From positions 1-64,000 of the forward strand of contig NZ_JAKCFI010000021.1 in the NCBI RefSeq assembly GCF_021412625.1: a stretch of 64,000 nucleotides of DNA, given 5' to 3'. The translations under genes and the position numbers were made by a program. Every line of letters starts with the position of its first letter. The first letter of the stretch is position 1. Shown piece after piece: positions 1-7,861 of this stretch. A model generated the notes under the pieces. It was given only the letters and a program-made list of their open reading frames with translations, had not been told where the DNA came from and did not search any database. The DNA is from Myxococcus stipitatus. GTDB lineage: Bacteria; Myxococcota; Myxococcia; Myxococcales; Myxococcaceae.

Positions 1-418
1 CACCGGTCGAGGGCGCCAATCTCAGTCCCGAGGACGTAGCCCCAAGGCGAACACGGCGACCCTCTCCCGGTACCTTCCGGCCCGGGTGTATACCGGAATC
101 GGAAGGCTGGTGGACTTCATACAAGGCGACATGGCGGGGCTCCCTCGGCGCGGACGCGACGGCGCCGGGGAATCTACACCAGGGCCACGGGACGCGGGAT
201 GCGCGCCCCGGCTAGGTACGACTCGGCCTCGAACAGGCCCACGTGGAGCCCAGCCGAGGCCGTCATCATCCTCCCGGGATGCGGGAGCGCGTCGACTCAG
301 AGCGCCTTGCGCACCGGATTGGGGCTCTCGCGACACATGGCTGGAATAGCAGAATACGACCATTCACAGGCGCTCTTTTGAAGATAGGCAGGCAGAACCA
401 CGCGCACCCAGTCAACGA
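1..418. other. No supported gene; window-edge intergenic
   Basis: Short open frames exist on both strands, but they are Arg/Pro/Gly-rich, overlap one another and have no recognisable domain or ribosome site, so I call none of them. The right edge carries the promoter of the acetyltransferase gene. A decayed gene cannot be excluded. Confidence 0.5.
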
Positions 419-447
419 TTGACGGACCGCGCGAGCACAGGAATAAT
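419..447 (+). promoter_or_regulatory. Near-consensus sigma-70 promoter of GNAT-ASCH pair
   Basis: -35 TTGACG (419-424), 17-bp spacer, -10 AATAAT (442-447): five of six matches at each box with ideal spacing. Transcription would start near 454, giving a leader of about 20 nt with CGGAG (464-468) five bases before ATG 474. Such a clean promoter is rare in this GC-rich sequence. Confidence 0.65.
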
Positions 448-473
448 CCACACTCATCCTTCACGGAGCCCGA

Positions 474-1529
474 ATGCATCTCGAGCGCTTGCGCTTCAAG
501 GAAATCAATCTCGCGGACCCATTCTTCGACTCACTGAAGGCGGGCTACAAAGAGTTTCCCATCTGGTTCGCCAAGAAAGCAGAAGACTTCGCATACGTCT
601 TCAAGAACCCTCAAGGCACCATCGACGGATTCCTGTACCTCAAGCTCGAGAATGGCCCGGTCTCAGACACGAAGCCCCCGCTCCCATCCGCCCATCGCCT
701 GAAGGTCGGGACGATGAAAATCAACGCTCACGGGACCAAGTTGGGCGAGCGATTCATCAAGAAGATCTTCGACCACGCGGTGTTCGACAAGGTCGAAGAA
801 GTCTATGTGACGGTGTTTTCACACCACAGCCCTCTAATTGGACTTCTAGAACGCTATGGATTTCACGCGGCGGGAACCAAGGAATCCCCAAATGGAACGG
901 AGTTGGTACTTGTAAAGCAGATGAAGGCAGCCCACGCAGACGTGGTACTGGACTATCCTCTCATCCGGCTACACGACAAGCGTGCCTACCTTCTTGCACT
1001 CCACCCTCAGTGGCACACGCGACTGCTCCCCGACTCAATCCTGAAGAACGAAGACTCCGACATCGTCCAGGACATCTCTCACACAAACAGTATCCACAAA
1101 GTATACTTGGCCGGGATGTTTGGGATGGAGGCACTGAGACGCGGAGATGTCCTCCTGATCTATCGGACATCAGACTACCAGGGCGCGGCACACTATCGCT
1201 CCGTCGCGACCTCGGTCTGTGTCGTCGAGGAATATCGCCCGATTCATTCCTTTGAAACACGCGACGAGTTTCTGACCTACTGTCGACCTTACAGTGTATT
1301 CGAGGAACAAGAACTCCAGCGTTTCTGGGCTGAAAGGAAGTACCCCCATGTCGTCCGTTTCACCTACAATCTGGCACTAAGGAAGCGGGTCACACGAAAG
1401 GTGATGATCGAGGAAGTGGGGCTTGACAGCAGCGCTCGGTGGGGATTCATGTCTCTGACTCATGGGCAGTTCGTGAATATCATTCGAAAGGGACTCACCG
1501 ATGAAGGTCTTGTTATCTATCAAGCCTGA
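474..1529 (+). CDS. GNAT N-acetyltransferase fused to PUA-like C-terminal domain
   Basis: 351 residues. The N-terminal half (about 1-150) looks like a GNAT fold: a central strand-helix with the KLGERFIKKIFDHA acetyl-CoA-loop region and the typical late motif GLLERYGFHAAGTK (about 121-134). The C-terminal half (about 155-350) is a second alpha/beta domain resembling the PUA/EVE-like modules that occur with such acetyltransferases; its role is not known to me. Start ATG 474 follows a CGGAG ribosome site. It overlaps the downstream ASCH gene by 29 nt, so the two are almost certainly cotranslated. Base composition is much lower in GC than the surroundings (hand count 29/60 G+C at 1081-1140), a sign of horizontal transfer. 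Substrate unknown; a nucleic-acid or nucleotide substrate is inferred only from the ASCH partner. Confidence 0.75.
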   Translation: MHLERLRFKEINLADPFFDSLKAGYKEFPIWFAKKAEDFAYVFKNPQGTIDGFLYLKLENGPVSDTKPPLPSAHRLKVGTMKINAHGTKLGERFIKKIFDHAVFDKVEEVYVTVFSHHSPLIGLLERYGFHAAGTKESPNGTELVLVKQMKAAHADVVLDYPLIRLHDKRAYLLALHPQWHTRLLPDSILKNEDSDIVQDISHTNSIHKVYLAGMFGMEALRRGDVLLIYRTSDYQGAAHYRSVATSVCVVEEYRPIHSFETRDEFLTYCRPYSVFEEQELQRFWAERKYPHVVRFTYNLALRKRVTRKVMIEEVGLDSSARWGFMSLTHGQFVNIIRKGLTDEGLVIYQA

Positions 1530-1887
1530 ATACGCGGAGAAGATCCTCGAGGGAAAAAAGCACTACGAGTTTCGTAGAGCTGTTTTCAAGAACCCCGAGG
1601 TCAAAACTGTCGTCATCTATGCAACCAAGCCCGTCGGCAAGGTGGTAGGCGAGTTCGATATCGCCGAGGTTCTTTCGGAGTGCCCCAGCGACCTCTGGGC
1701 ACGCACTTCGAAGCTGGCAGGAATCACTCGTCGCTTCTTCGACCAATACTTCACCGGCCGGAAGACGGCGTACGCCATCAAGGTCCAGAACGTCCGCCGC
1801 TACCGCAAGCCCCTGGAACTACAGACCCTCCTCGAAAATGGTGTGCCACCCCAATCGTTCTGCTACCTGCATTCAGCAAGGCAATAG
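1501..1887 (+). CDS. ASCH (PUA-like) domain protein
   Basis: 128 residues, essentially one ASCH domain. It starts with the typical LLSIKPEYAEKILEGKKHYEFRR segment (strand, helix, G-K-K and the E-F-R-R turn), followed by VVIYATKPVGKVVGEF. ASCH domains bind RNA or modified nucleosides, and one member (YqfB) is an N4-acetylcytidine amidohydrolase. Lys in the GKK turn is present, but the following Thr of YqfB is His here, so the same chemistry is not assured. The start lies inside the end of the acetyltransferase gene. The same low-GC composition continues to the stop. The pairing of an acetyl-adding with a possibly acetyl-removing or acetyl-reading domain is inference. Confidence 0.8.
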   Translation: MKVLLSIKPEYAEKILEGKKHYEFRRAVFKNPEVKTVVIYATKPVGKVVGEFDIAEVLSECPSDLWARTSKLAGITRRFFDQYFTGRKTAYAIKVQNVRRYRKPLELQTLLENGVPPQSFCYLHSARQ

Positions 1888-1998
1888 GCGGCAGTGAGCG
1901 ATTCGGCATCATGTCGACGCCGCGCTCCTCATGAAGCGCAGCGCGCATCCCCCTCGCTCACCACACATCGGACCTTCGTCCAATTGTACGAAGCAGGT

Positions 1999-2021
1999 AC
2001 AGGGGGGCGCGGCGCCCCTGT
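1999..2021. terminator. Hairpin between convergent genes
   Basis: Arms ACAGGGG (1999-2005) and CCCCTGT (2015-2021) around a GC-rich loop lie between the ends of the ASCH gene and tpx. There is no T-tract on either strand, so this is at best a bidirectional 3' hairpin rather than a classical terminator. Confidence 0.3.
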
Positions 2022-2032
2022 CCGCAAGTAGC

Positions 2033-2557
2033 TCAGAGCGCCTTGCGCACCGCCTCCAGCGCGGCGTCGTAGTCCGGCTCGTGCGTCATCTCCGGGACGA
2101 TCTCGCGGAACACCACCTTGCCGTCCCGGTCCACCACGAAGGTGCTGCGCGCCAGCAGGCCCAGCTCCTTCATGTACACGCCATACTTCCGCGCGAACTC
2201 CCGGTCCTTGTAGTCCGACAGGACGCTGACGTGGTTGATGCCCTCGGCCGCGCTGAAGCGGTTGAGCGCGAAGGGCAGGTCCAGGCTCACGTACCAGACC
2301 TTCACGCCCGGCCCCATCTCCGTCGCCTGCTTGTTGAAGGTGCGCAGCTGGATGGCGCACACCTTCGTGTCCACGCTGGGCGACACGCTCAGCACCACCA
2401 CGTTGCCCTTCACGTCGGACAGGTGCACCGCGTCACTGGCATTGAGCCCCTTGTAGACGGTGAAGTCCGGGGCGATGTCGCCCTCCTTCACCTCCTGCTC
2501 GCCCTCCAGCGTCACCGGCTGTCCGCGGTAGGTGACCCTGTTCTTGAACTCGGCCAT
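2033..2557 (-). CDS. tpx: Thiol peroxidase, single-cysteine form
   Basis: 174 residues, the usual Tpx length. It reduces peroxides with thioredoxin-type electron donors. The peroxidatic site SVDTKVC places Cys67 correctly, preceded by the VVLSVSPSVDT strand-turn of the family. In classical Tpx a second, resolving Cys lies in the (R)FCGAEG segment; here that segment reads RFSAAEG, with Ser102 (codon AGC at 2254-2252 on this strand). Cys67 is the only cysteine in the protein. The enzyme must therefore act as a 1-Cys peroxidase or use an external thiol. Start ATG 2557. The gene faces the ASCH gene and follows the ROK kinase with a short gap, so it could be the last gene of that minus-strand cluster. 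Confidence 0.93.
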   Translation of the reverse strand: MAEFKNRVTYRGQPVTLEGEQEVKEGDIAPDFTVYKGLNASDAVHLSDVKGNVVVLSVSPSVDTKVCAIQLRTFNKQATEMGPGVKVWYVSLDLPFALNRFSAAEGINHVSVLSDYKDREFARKYGVYMKELGLLARSTFVVDRDGKVVFREIVPEMTHEPDYDAALEAVRKAL

Positions 2558-2574
2558 GCCTCTCCCCTCTCACG

Positions 2575-3507
2575 TCACGCGGCCAGCAACGCCGCACCAA
2601 TGAGGCCGCTGTCGTCGCCGAGCTCCGCGTCGGCGATGAGCAGCCCCTCGCGGGACGTCTGGGACGCCCACGCCCGCACACCCTCCAGCACCCGCCGGCG
2701 CATCCCCGGGCAGTGGTTCAACACCCCGCCCCCGAGGATGAGCCTCGCCGGATTCAGCATCGTCACCTGGTTGGCCACCGCCAGCGCCAGGAACCGGGCG
2801 GCCCGCTCATACACCTCCCGGGCCTCCGCGTCGCCCGCTTCCGCCGCCTGCTCCAGCACCAGCGGCGTCAGCTTCGCCGGGTCGCCGTGGCACAACGCCG
2901 CCAGCCCCGGCGACGTGCCCGCCGCCAGCAGCTCGCGCGCCTGCGCGATGAGGTTGTGGCCGCCGGTGTACGCCTCCAGGCAGCCCTGCTCGCCGCAGCC
3001 GCAGCGGCGGCCCCCCGGCACCACCTTGATGTGGCCCAGCTCGCCCGCGACGCCCCCCGCGCCATCCAGCAGCCGGCCCCCGGAGATGATGGCGCTGCCC
3101 ACGCCGGAGCCCACGAAGACCACCAACAAATCCTGCGCCCCGCGCCCCGCGCCCGCGTGCAGCTCGCCCCAGGCCGCGGCCGACAGGTCGTTCACCACCC
3201 GCACGGGCTGCCCCAGGCGCCGGGTGAGCAGGTCGCCCAGCGGCACGTTGCGCCAGCCCAGGTTCGGAGCGACGGACAGCACCCCCGAATCCTTGTGGAT
3301 CTGCGCGGCGGCGCCGACGCCACACGCGCCCACCACCACGCCCGCCGACTTCACCGCCGCGGACGCCGCCTGGGCGATGGTCTCCACCACGCCGGACGGG
3401 CTGCGCTCGCCGAGCGCCACCTTCGACGACGCCAGCATCCTCCCCGCGCCGTCCACCACCGCGGCACGGGCAAACGTCCCACCCAGGTCGATTCCAAGCG
3501 TCGGCAT
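2575..3507 (-). CDS. ROK-family sugar kinase (glucokinase-like)
   Basis: 310 residues. It starts with the ASKHA phosphate-1 motif GIDLGGTFARAAVVD, then GACGVGAAAQ, a VNDLSAAAWGE catalytic region (Asp as base), and the ROK zinc motif CGCGEQGCLEAY about two-thirds along (His ligand GELGHIKV just before). This identifies a ROK hexokinase acting on glucose or another hexose/N-acetylhexosamine. It has no N-terminal HTH, so it is an enzyme and not a repressor. I chose ATG 3507, where the ROK fold begins; the upstream open extension is low-complexity shadow of the neighbouring gene. It lies 14 nt after the FMN reductase stop, in an apparent operon with the phosphomannomutase. Specific sugar cannot be told from sequence. 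Confidence 0.9.
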   Translation of the reverse strand: MPTLGIDLGGTFARAAVVDGAGRMLASSKVALGERSPSGVVETIAQAASAAVKSAGVVVGACGVGAAAQIHKDSGVLSVAPNLGWRNVPLGDLLTRRLGQPVRVVNDLSAAAWGELHAGAGRGAQDLLVVFVGSGVGSAIISGGRLLDGAGGVAGELGHIKVVPGGRRCGCGEQGCLEAYTGGHNLIAQARELLAAGTSPGLAALCHGDPAKLTPLVLEQAAEAGDAEAREVYERAARFLALAVANQVTMLNPARLILGGGVLNHCPGMRRRVLEGVRAWASQTSREGLLIADAELGDDSGLIGAALLAA

Positions 3508-3521
3508 GGGAGTGTCCTTTC

Positions 3522-4073
3522 TCAGACCTTCACCCGGTCCACCAGCTCCGTCACGAGCGCCTCCACGTCCTTCTGACGAGCCTCGTCCTTCAGCGCCCCG
3601 TCCGGAGTGAACGCCTCCCCCGCGCGCGCCAGGTGCAGCTGCGTGGGCAGGACCATCGCCCCCACCGCCAGCATCACCTGCCGCAGGTGCGGCTGCATGC
3701 GAGCGGTGCCAAAGGGGCCAGGGCTGGCCCCCATGACGGCGGCCCACTTGCCCTGGAACCGCCGGCCCGGGGGGCGAGAGGCCCAGTCGATGGCGTTCTT
3801 CAAGCCGCCCGGAATCGACGAGTTGTACTCCGGACTGGAGATGATGAACGCCTGGGCGTTGCCCACGCGCTCGCGCAGGTCCACCACGGAAGGAGGCAGG
3901 CCCGCCGCCTCGACGTCGGCGTCGTACAGCGGCAGGTCCTGGGCCTTCAGGTCCAGCACGTCCACCTGCGCGCCCAATTCGCGCGCCTTCTTCACCGCCA
4001 GGTCGACGAGCAGCCGGTTGAAGCCGCCCGTGCGCAGGCTGCCGCTGACGGCGAGGATGCGAGGACCGCTCAT
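3522..4073 (-). CDS. NADPH-dependent FMN reductase-like flavodoxin-fold protein
   Basis: 183 residues. A flavodoxin-like fold with the FMN phosphate loop SGSLRTGGFNRLL near the N-terminus and the family signature SPEYNSSIPGGLKNAIDW in the middle. Such enzymes transfer hydride from NAD(P)H to FMN, quinones, azo compounds or metals. ATG 4073 sits two bases after the stop of the phosphomannomutase gene, so the two are cotranscribed. The link to sugar-phosphate metabolism is unexplained; it may serve general redox defence, which would fit Tpx two genes away. Exact acceptor unknown. Confidence 0.88.
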   Translation of the reverse strand: MSGPRILAVSGSLRTGGFNRLLVDLAVKKARELGAQVDVLDLKAQDLPLYDADVEAAGLPPSVVDLRERVGNAQAFIISSPEYNSSIPGGLKNAIDWASRPPGRRFQGKWAAVMGASPGPFGTARMQPHLRQVMLAVGAMVLPTQLHLARAGEAFTPDGALKDEARQKDVEALVTELVDRVKV

Positions 4074-4075
4074 GC

Positions 4076-5446
4076 TCACCCTCCGACCTCGCGCTGCACG
4101 CGGGCCACGGTGCCCTCGATGAGGGCCTGGATCTCCTTCAGCCGCTCGGGCGTGTTGGCCTCGAAGCGCAGCACCAGGATGGGCTGGGTGTTGGAGGCGC
4201 GGATGAGGCCCCAGCCGTCCGGGAACGTCACGCGCACGCCGTCCACGTCGATGATGTCGTGGCCCGCGGCGCGCAGCGTCTCCGTGGCGCGCTTGACCAT
4301 CTCGAACTTCTTCTCCTCCTTCGTGTCGAAGCGCAGCTCGGGGCTGGCGTAGGTCTTCGGCACGTCGGAGAGCAGCTCGGAGAGCTTCTGGGGTTCGTGG
4401 GTGAGGATCTCGAGCAGGCGCGCGGACGAGTACACCGCGTCGTCGAAGCCGAAGTAGCGGTTCTTGAAGAAGATGTGGCCGCTCATCTCGCCGGCCAGCT
4501 CCGCGTGCTCCTCCTTCATCTTCGCCTTGATGAGCGAGTGGCCCGCCTTCCACATGACGGGCTTTCCGCCGCGCCTGGCGATGTCGTCGTACAGCGTGTA
4601 GCTGCACTTCACCTCGCCGACGATGGCCGCGCCCGGGCTCTCCTTGAGCACGTAGCGGCTGAAGAGGACCATGAGCTGGTCGCCCCAGAGGATGTTGCCC
4701 TGGTCGTCGATGACGCCGATGCGGTCGCTGTCACCGTCGTAGGCGATGCCCACCTCGGCCTTCTCGCGCTTCACGGCGGCGATGAGGTCCTGGAGGTTCT
4801 CCACCACGGTGGGGTCCGGGTGGTGGTTGGGGAAGGTGGCGTCCATCTCGCAGAACAGAGGGACGACGTCGAAGCCCATGCTCTGGAAGAGGGGCACGGC
4901 GATGGCGCCGCCGGTGCCGTTGCCCGCGTCGATGACGATGCGCATCCCCTTGCGGCCCACCTTCACCGTCTGCCGGACGAAGTGGTTGTAGGGGGTGATG
5001 ATGTCGAACGGGGTGACGGTGCCGGGGGTGGCGTCCACCACGAAGTCGCGCGCCTCGATGAGCTTGCGCAACGCCTGGATTTCGTGGCTGTGGAAGGTCG
5101 TCTTGCCCGCGCCAATCTTGAAGCCGTTGTACTCGGGCGGGTTGTGGCTGCCGGTGATCATGGCCAGGCCATCCACCGGCAGGGTGTTGGCGGCGAAGTA
5201 GGTCAGCGGCGTGGGCACGACGCCCACGTCGAAGACGTTGAGGCCGGTGGAGGTGAGGCCGGCACACAGCGAGTCGCGGAAGCGGGTGGACGACTCGCGG
5301 CAGTCGCGGCCCACGGCGATGTAGCGGCCGCCCTGGCGCCGGATGATGGTGCCCAGGCCCTTGCCCAGCAGCTCCACCACCTCGGCCGTGAGGTCCTTGT
5401 CGACCAGACCCCGGATGTCGTACTCGCGGAAGATATGCGCGTTCAT
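4076..5446 (-). CDS. Phosphomannomutase/phosphoglucomutase
   Basis: 456 residues, full length for the AlgC/ManB type alpha-D-phosphohexomutases. Begins FREYDIRGLVDKDL. The active-site phosphoserine loop is TGSHNPPEYNGFK, the Mg-binding loop is YDGDSDRIGV, the sugar-specificity loop is GEMSGHIFF, and the C-terminal phosphate-binding loop is RASNTQPILVLR. It interconverts mannose-6-P/mannose-1-P and likely glucose-6-P/glucose-1-P. With the mannose-1-phosphate guanylyltransferase at 7862-8926 it can supply GDP-mannose for LPS or exopolysaccharide. ATG 5446 was chosen at the start of the conserved FREYDIRG region; the open frame continues upstream without conservation. Confidence 0.95.
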   Translation of the reverse strand: MNAHIFREYDIRGLVDKDLTAEVVELLGKGLGTIIRRQGGRYIAVGRDCRESSTRFRDSLCAGLTSTGLNVFDVGVVPTPLTYFAANTLPVDGLAMITGSHNPPEYNGFKIGAGKTTFHSHEIQALRKLIEARDFVVDATPGTVTPFDIITPYNHFVRQTVKVGRKGMRIVIDAGNGTGGAIAVPLFQSMGFDVVPLFCEMDATFPNHHPDPTVVENLQDLIAAVKREKAEVGIAYDGDSDRIGVIDDQGNILWGDQLMVLFSRYVLKESPGAAIVGEVKCSYTLYDDIARRGGKPVMWKAGHSLIKAKMKEEHAELAGEMSGHIFFKNRYFGFDDAVYSSARLLEILTHEPQKLSELLSDVPKTYASPELRFDTKEEKKFEMVKRATETLRAAGHDIIDVDGVRVTFPDGWGLIRASNTQPILVLRFEANTPERLKEIQALIEGTVARVQREVGG

Positions 5447-5714
5447 GAAGGTGTCCCCGCCCGCCGTGAACCGGAGGGCATCGAGGGGGGCGGACTCTAC
5501 ACGAGCCCAAGCCCTCCCGGCACCCACAGGACACCCGAGGCCGACTGCTGAACGGACACCCTCCACGCCAGGGGACGAGCGGGTCCCTGGGGTGCCAATC
5601 AACCCCTGGTTCCGCCTGCTTGTCCGACAGCTGACGGGGCCAAGGCCCTCGGTCTCCCCTGGCGCACGCGTGCGGATGCGTGACGCGCGTGCCCCCCGGG
5701 CGACCTCCTGATGC

Positions 5715-7661
5715 TCAGAACGACGCGGTCGGCGCCTCCACCGGGTCCAGGGCGACGGACACCGCCCGTGTGCGGGCCCGCAGGTCCTGGTAGTGCCGCA
5801 GCCAGCTCGTGTTGAGCGGATCCAACGCCAGCGCCTCCGCGTACCGCGTCAGGGCCTCCTCCAGCGAGTGGCCCACCTCCAGCGCGTGGCCCTGCGTGAA
5901 CAGCGCCCGCGCCCGCGACTCCGCCAGCGGCCGGGCCTCCAGGAACGCCTTGCGCAACGGCTCCACCCGCTCGTCGGTCAGCCCCGCCTCCACGCACCGC
6001 GACACCCCCGCCAGGTTGCCGCGCACCGCATCGAAGCCCACCCGCGCCAGGGGCTCCCCCAGCGTCCTGCCCGCCAGCTCCACCTGGCGCCGCAACACCT
6101 CCAGCGCCCTGCGCTGTCCGGTGGGCAACCGCCGCTGCCCGAACGCGCTCAGCCGACGCAGCGTCGCGCTCACCCGCCGGCGCACCCCCTCGAAGTCCTC
6201 GCCCCGCGACGCCCCGAGCAACGCATACGGGTCCTTCATCACCACCGCCGCCCGCGCCAGCAGCCGCGCCAGCTCCCCGTCCGGCACCGGCTCCGCGTCC
6301 GGTCCACCGCGCGGCACGCCCTGGACGCCCAGCGCCTGCCCGAGCAACCGCCGCGCCGCCTCGCTCGCGAACTGCACGCACAGTCCGGAGGCCCCTTCCC
6401 ACGCGCGCGCCTCCTCCACCGTCACGTGGCGGACGACGTCGCAGTCACACGCCACCACGCTCCCCTGGAAGGACAGCTCCACCGGCACCTGCGCGGCCAG
6501 CGGCGGCAACGGCCCGACCCAGTGCGCGAAGAAGCCGTCCACCGTCACGTCCCCCACCGTCACCCGCACCAGCTCCGCGTCCCGCCCCAACCCCAGCCGC
6601 ACCCCCAACCCCTCGGGCGCCGCCACGCGCGGACCGGACACCGGCGGCCCCGCCTCCTCCCGCCCGTGTGCCGCGTCCAGCAGCGCCACGTGCAGCGGCG
6701 TGGCCCCGTCCTCCGGCACCACCTGTCCGAAGAGCGACAGCGTCCCCTTCGACGTCCGCGTCCGCCGCGGCGACGTCGAAGTCCCTGGCACCGCCCCCAG
6801 CGCCTCCCGGAACTCCCGCGCCGACGCGAAGCGCTCCTCCGGCCGCTGCGCCAGCGCGCGCAACAACACCCGCGAGAGCGCCTCCGGCACGCGGGGCTCG
6901 AGCTGGTGCGGCGGCGCCGCGGCCAGCGTCCCCACCCGCCCGAATCCGAAGGGCAGCCGCCCCGTCGCCAGCAGGTAGCCCACCACCCCCAACGCGTACA
7001 GGTCCGCGCGCCCGTCCACCGCCTCGCCCGCCCACTGCTCCGGCGCGATGAACGCCGGCGAGCCCACCACCATGCCGCACGCGCGCTCCTCCTCGGAGAG
7101 GCTGGCGGAGAGCACCGCGTTCGCCCCGAAGTCGAGCAGCTTCACCCGCCGCCACCCGCGCGCGTCCCACCCCAGCACGAGGTTGTCCGCGGACACGTCC
7201 CCGTGCACCAGCCCCCGCGCGTGCGCCGCCTCCAGCGCGTCCAGGGCCTGGTCCAGCAGCTCCACCACCTCCGCCGCGGGCAGCGGCACCGGCAGCTGGG
7301 AGAAGCGCTCCCCTTCCGCGTACTCCATCAACAGGCACGGCAGGCCGCCGGGCCCGCGCCGCGCGTCGAGCACCCGGGCCACGTTGCGGTGCACCAGCCC
7401 TCGCAGCGCCCGCGCCTCCGCCAGGAAGCGCGAGCGCACCAGCGGCCGCGACGCCAGGTGCGGATGCAGCACCTTCACCGCGAAGCGATGCCCCGACGGC
7501 GGGTGCTCGGCCAGGTACACCGTGCCCAGCGTGCCCGACCCGACCACCGACCGCAGCAGCAGCGGCCCATGCCGCTGGCCCTCCAGCGAAGCGGCCCGCG
7601 AGAAGCTGCCGGGACAGGAAGTGCCAGCCGCGTGCTCCACCGCGCAGTGCCTGCATGCCAT
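5715..7661 (-). CDS. Ser/Thr protein kinase with PilZ-like and J/TPR-like C-terminus
   Basis: 648 residues. N-terminus MACRHC...C is a small zinc-ribbon-like tag. The kinase domain follows (about 35-300): Gly loop VGSGTLGTVYLAE, AVKVLH lysine, catalytic loop VHGDVSADNLVL, DFG as LLDFGAN, and APE as IAPEQW. The usual HRD arginine is Gly, so it is a non-RD kinase, while catalytic Asp, Asn and DFG remain. After a linker, residues about 375-470 match myxobacterial PilZ-type domains (DGFFAHWVGPLPPLAAQVPVEL to GLCVQF), without the canonical c-di-GMP RxxxR motif. The end (DPYALLGASR) resembles a J-like domain lacking HPD, then TPR-like helices. I chose ATG 7661 at the zinc ribbon rather than the far upstream codon at 7754. 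Substrate unknown. Confidence 0.85.
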   Translation of the reverse strand: MACRHCAVEHAAGTSCPGSFSRAASLEGQRHGPLLLRSVVGSGTLGTVYLAEHPPSGHRFAVKVLHPHLASRPLVRSRFLAEARALRGLVHRNVARVLDARRGPGGLPCLLMEYAEGERFSQLPVPLPAAEVVELLDQALDALEAAHARGLVHGDVSADNLVLGWDARGWRRVKLLDFGANAVLSASLSEEERACGMVVGSPAFIAPEQWAGEAVDGRADLYALGVVGYLLATGRLPFGFGRVGTLAAAPPHQLEPRVPEALSRVLLRALAQRPEERFASAREFREALGAVPGTSTSPRRTRTSKGTLSLFGQVVPEDGATPLHVALLDAAHGREEAGPPVSGPRVAAPEGLGVRLGLGRDAELVRVTVGDVTVDGFFAHWVGPLPPLAAQVPVELSFQGSVVACDCDVVRHVTVEEARAWEGASGLCVQFASEAARRLLGQALGVQGVPRGGPDAEPVPDGELARLLARAAVVMKDPYALLGASRGEDFEGVRRRVSATLRRLSAFGQRRLPTGQRRALEVLRRQVELAGRTLGEPLARVGFDAVRGNLAGVSRCVEAGLTDERVEPLRKAFLEARPLAESRARALFTQGHALEVGHSLEEALTRYAEALALDPLNTSWLRHYQDLRARTRAVSVALDPVEAPTASF

Positions 7662-7805
7662 GTTCGCCACCGCCCTGCCGCCCCGGGATGGGGCGGGCGG
7701 ACGCGGCACTGCAACCGGCGTGCACCCCCGGCTTCGTCGCCCGGTGGACAGCACAACCTCCCACCGGACCGAGAACCCCGACTAACCCGTCACCCAGTCC
7801 CGGTA

Positions 7806-7834
7806 GAAGTTTCAGCCCCCCGCGCGGAAGTTTC
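7806..7834. repeat. Direct repeat GAAGTTTC, 21-bp spacing
   Basis: GAAGTTTC occurs at 7806-7813 and 7827-7834, two helical turns apart, in the gap between manC and the kinase gene. It could be a transcription-factor site for the kinase gene or chance. Confidence 0.25.
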
Positions 7835-7861
7835 TCCAGCGCACACTGGGGCCCGGGGCGC

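Noticed and set aside
1..473. Several overlapping frames at the left edge
   Set aside because: No ribosome site, no family, conflicting strands.
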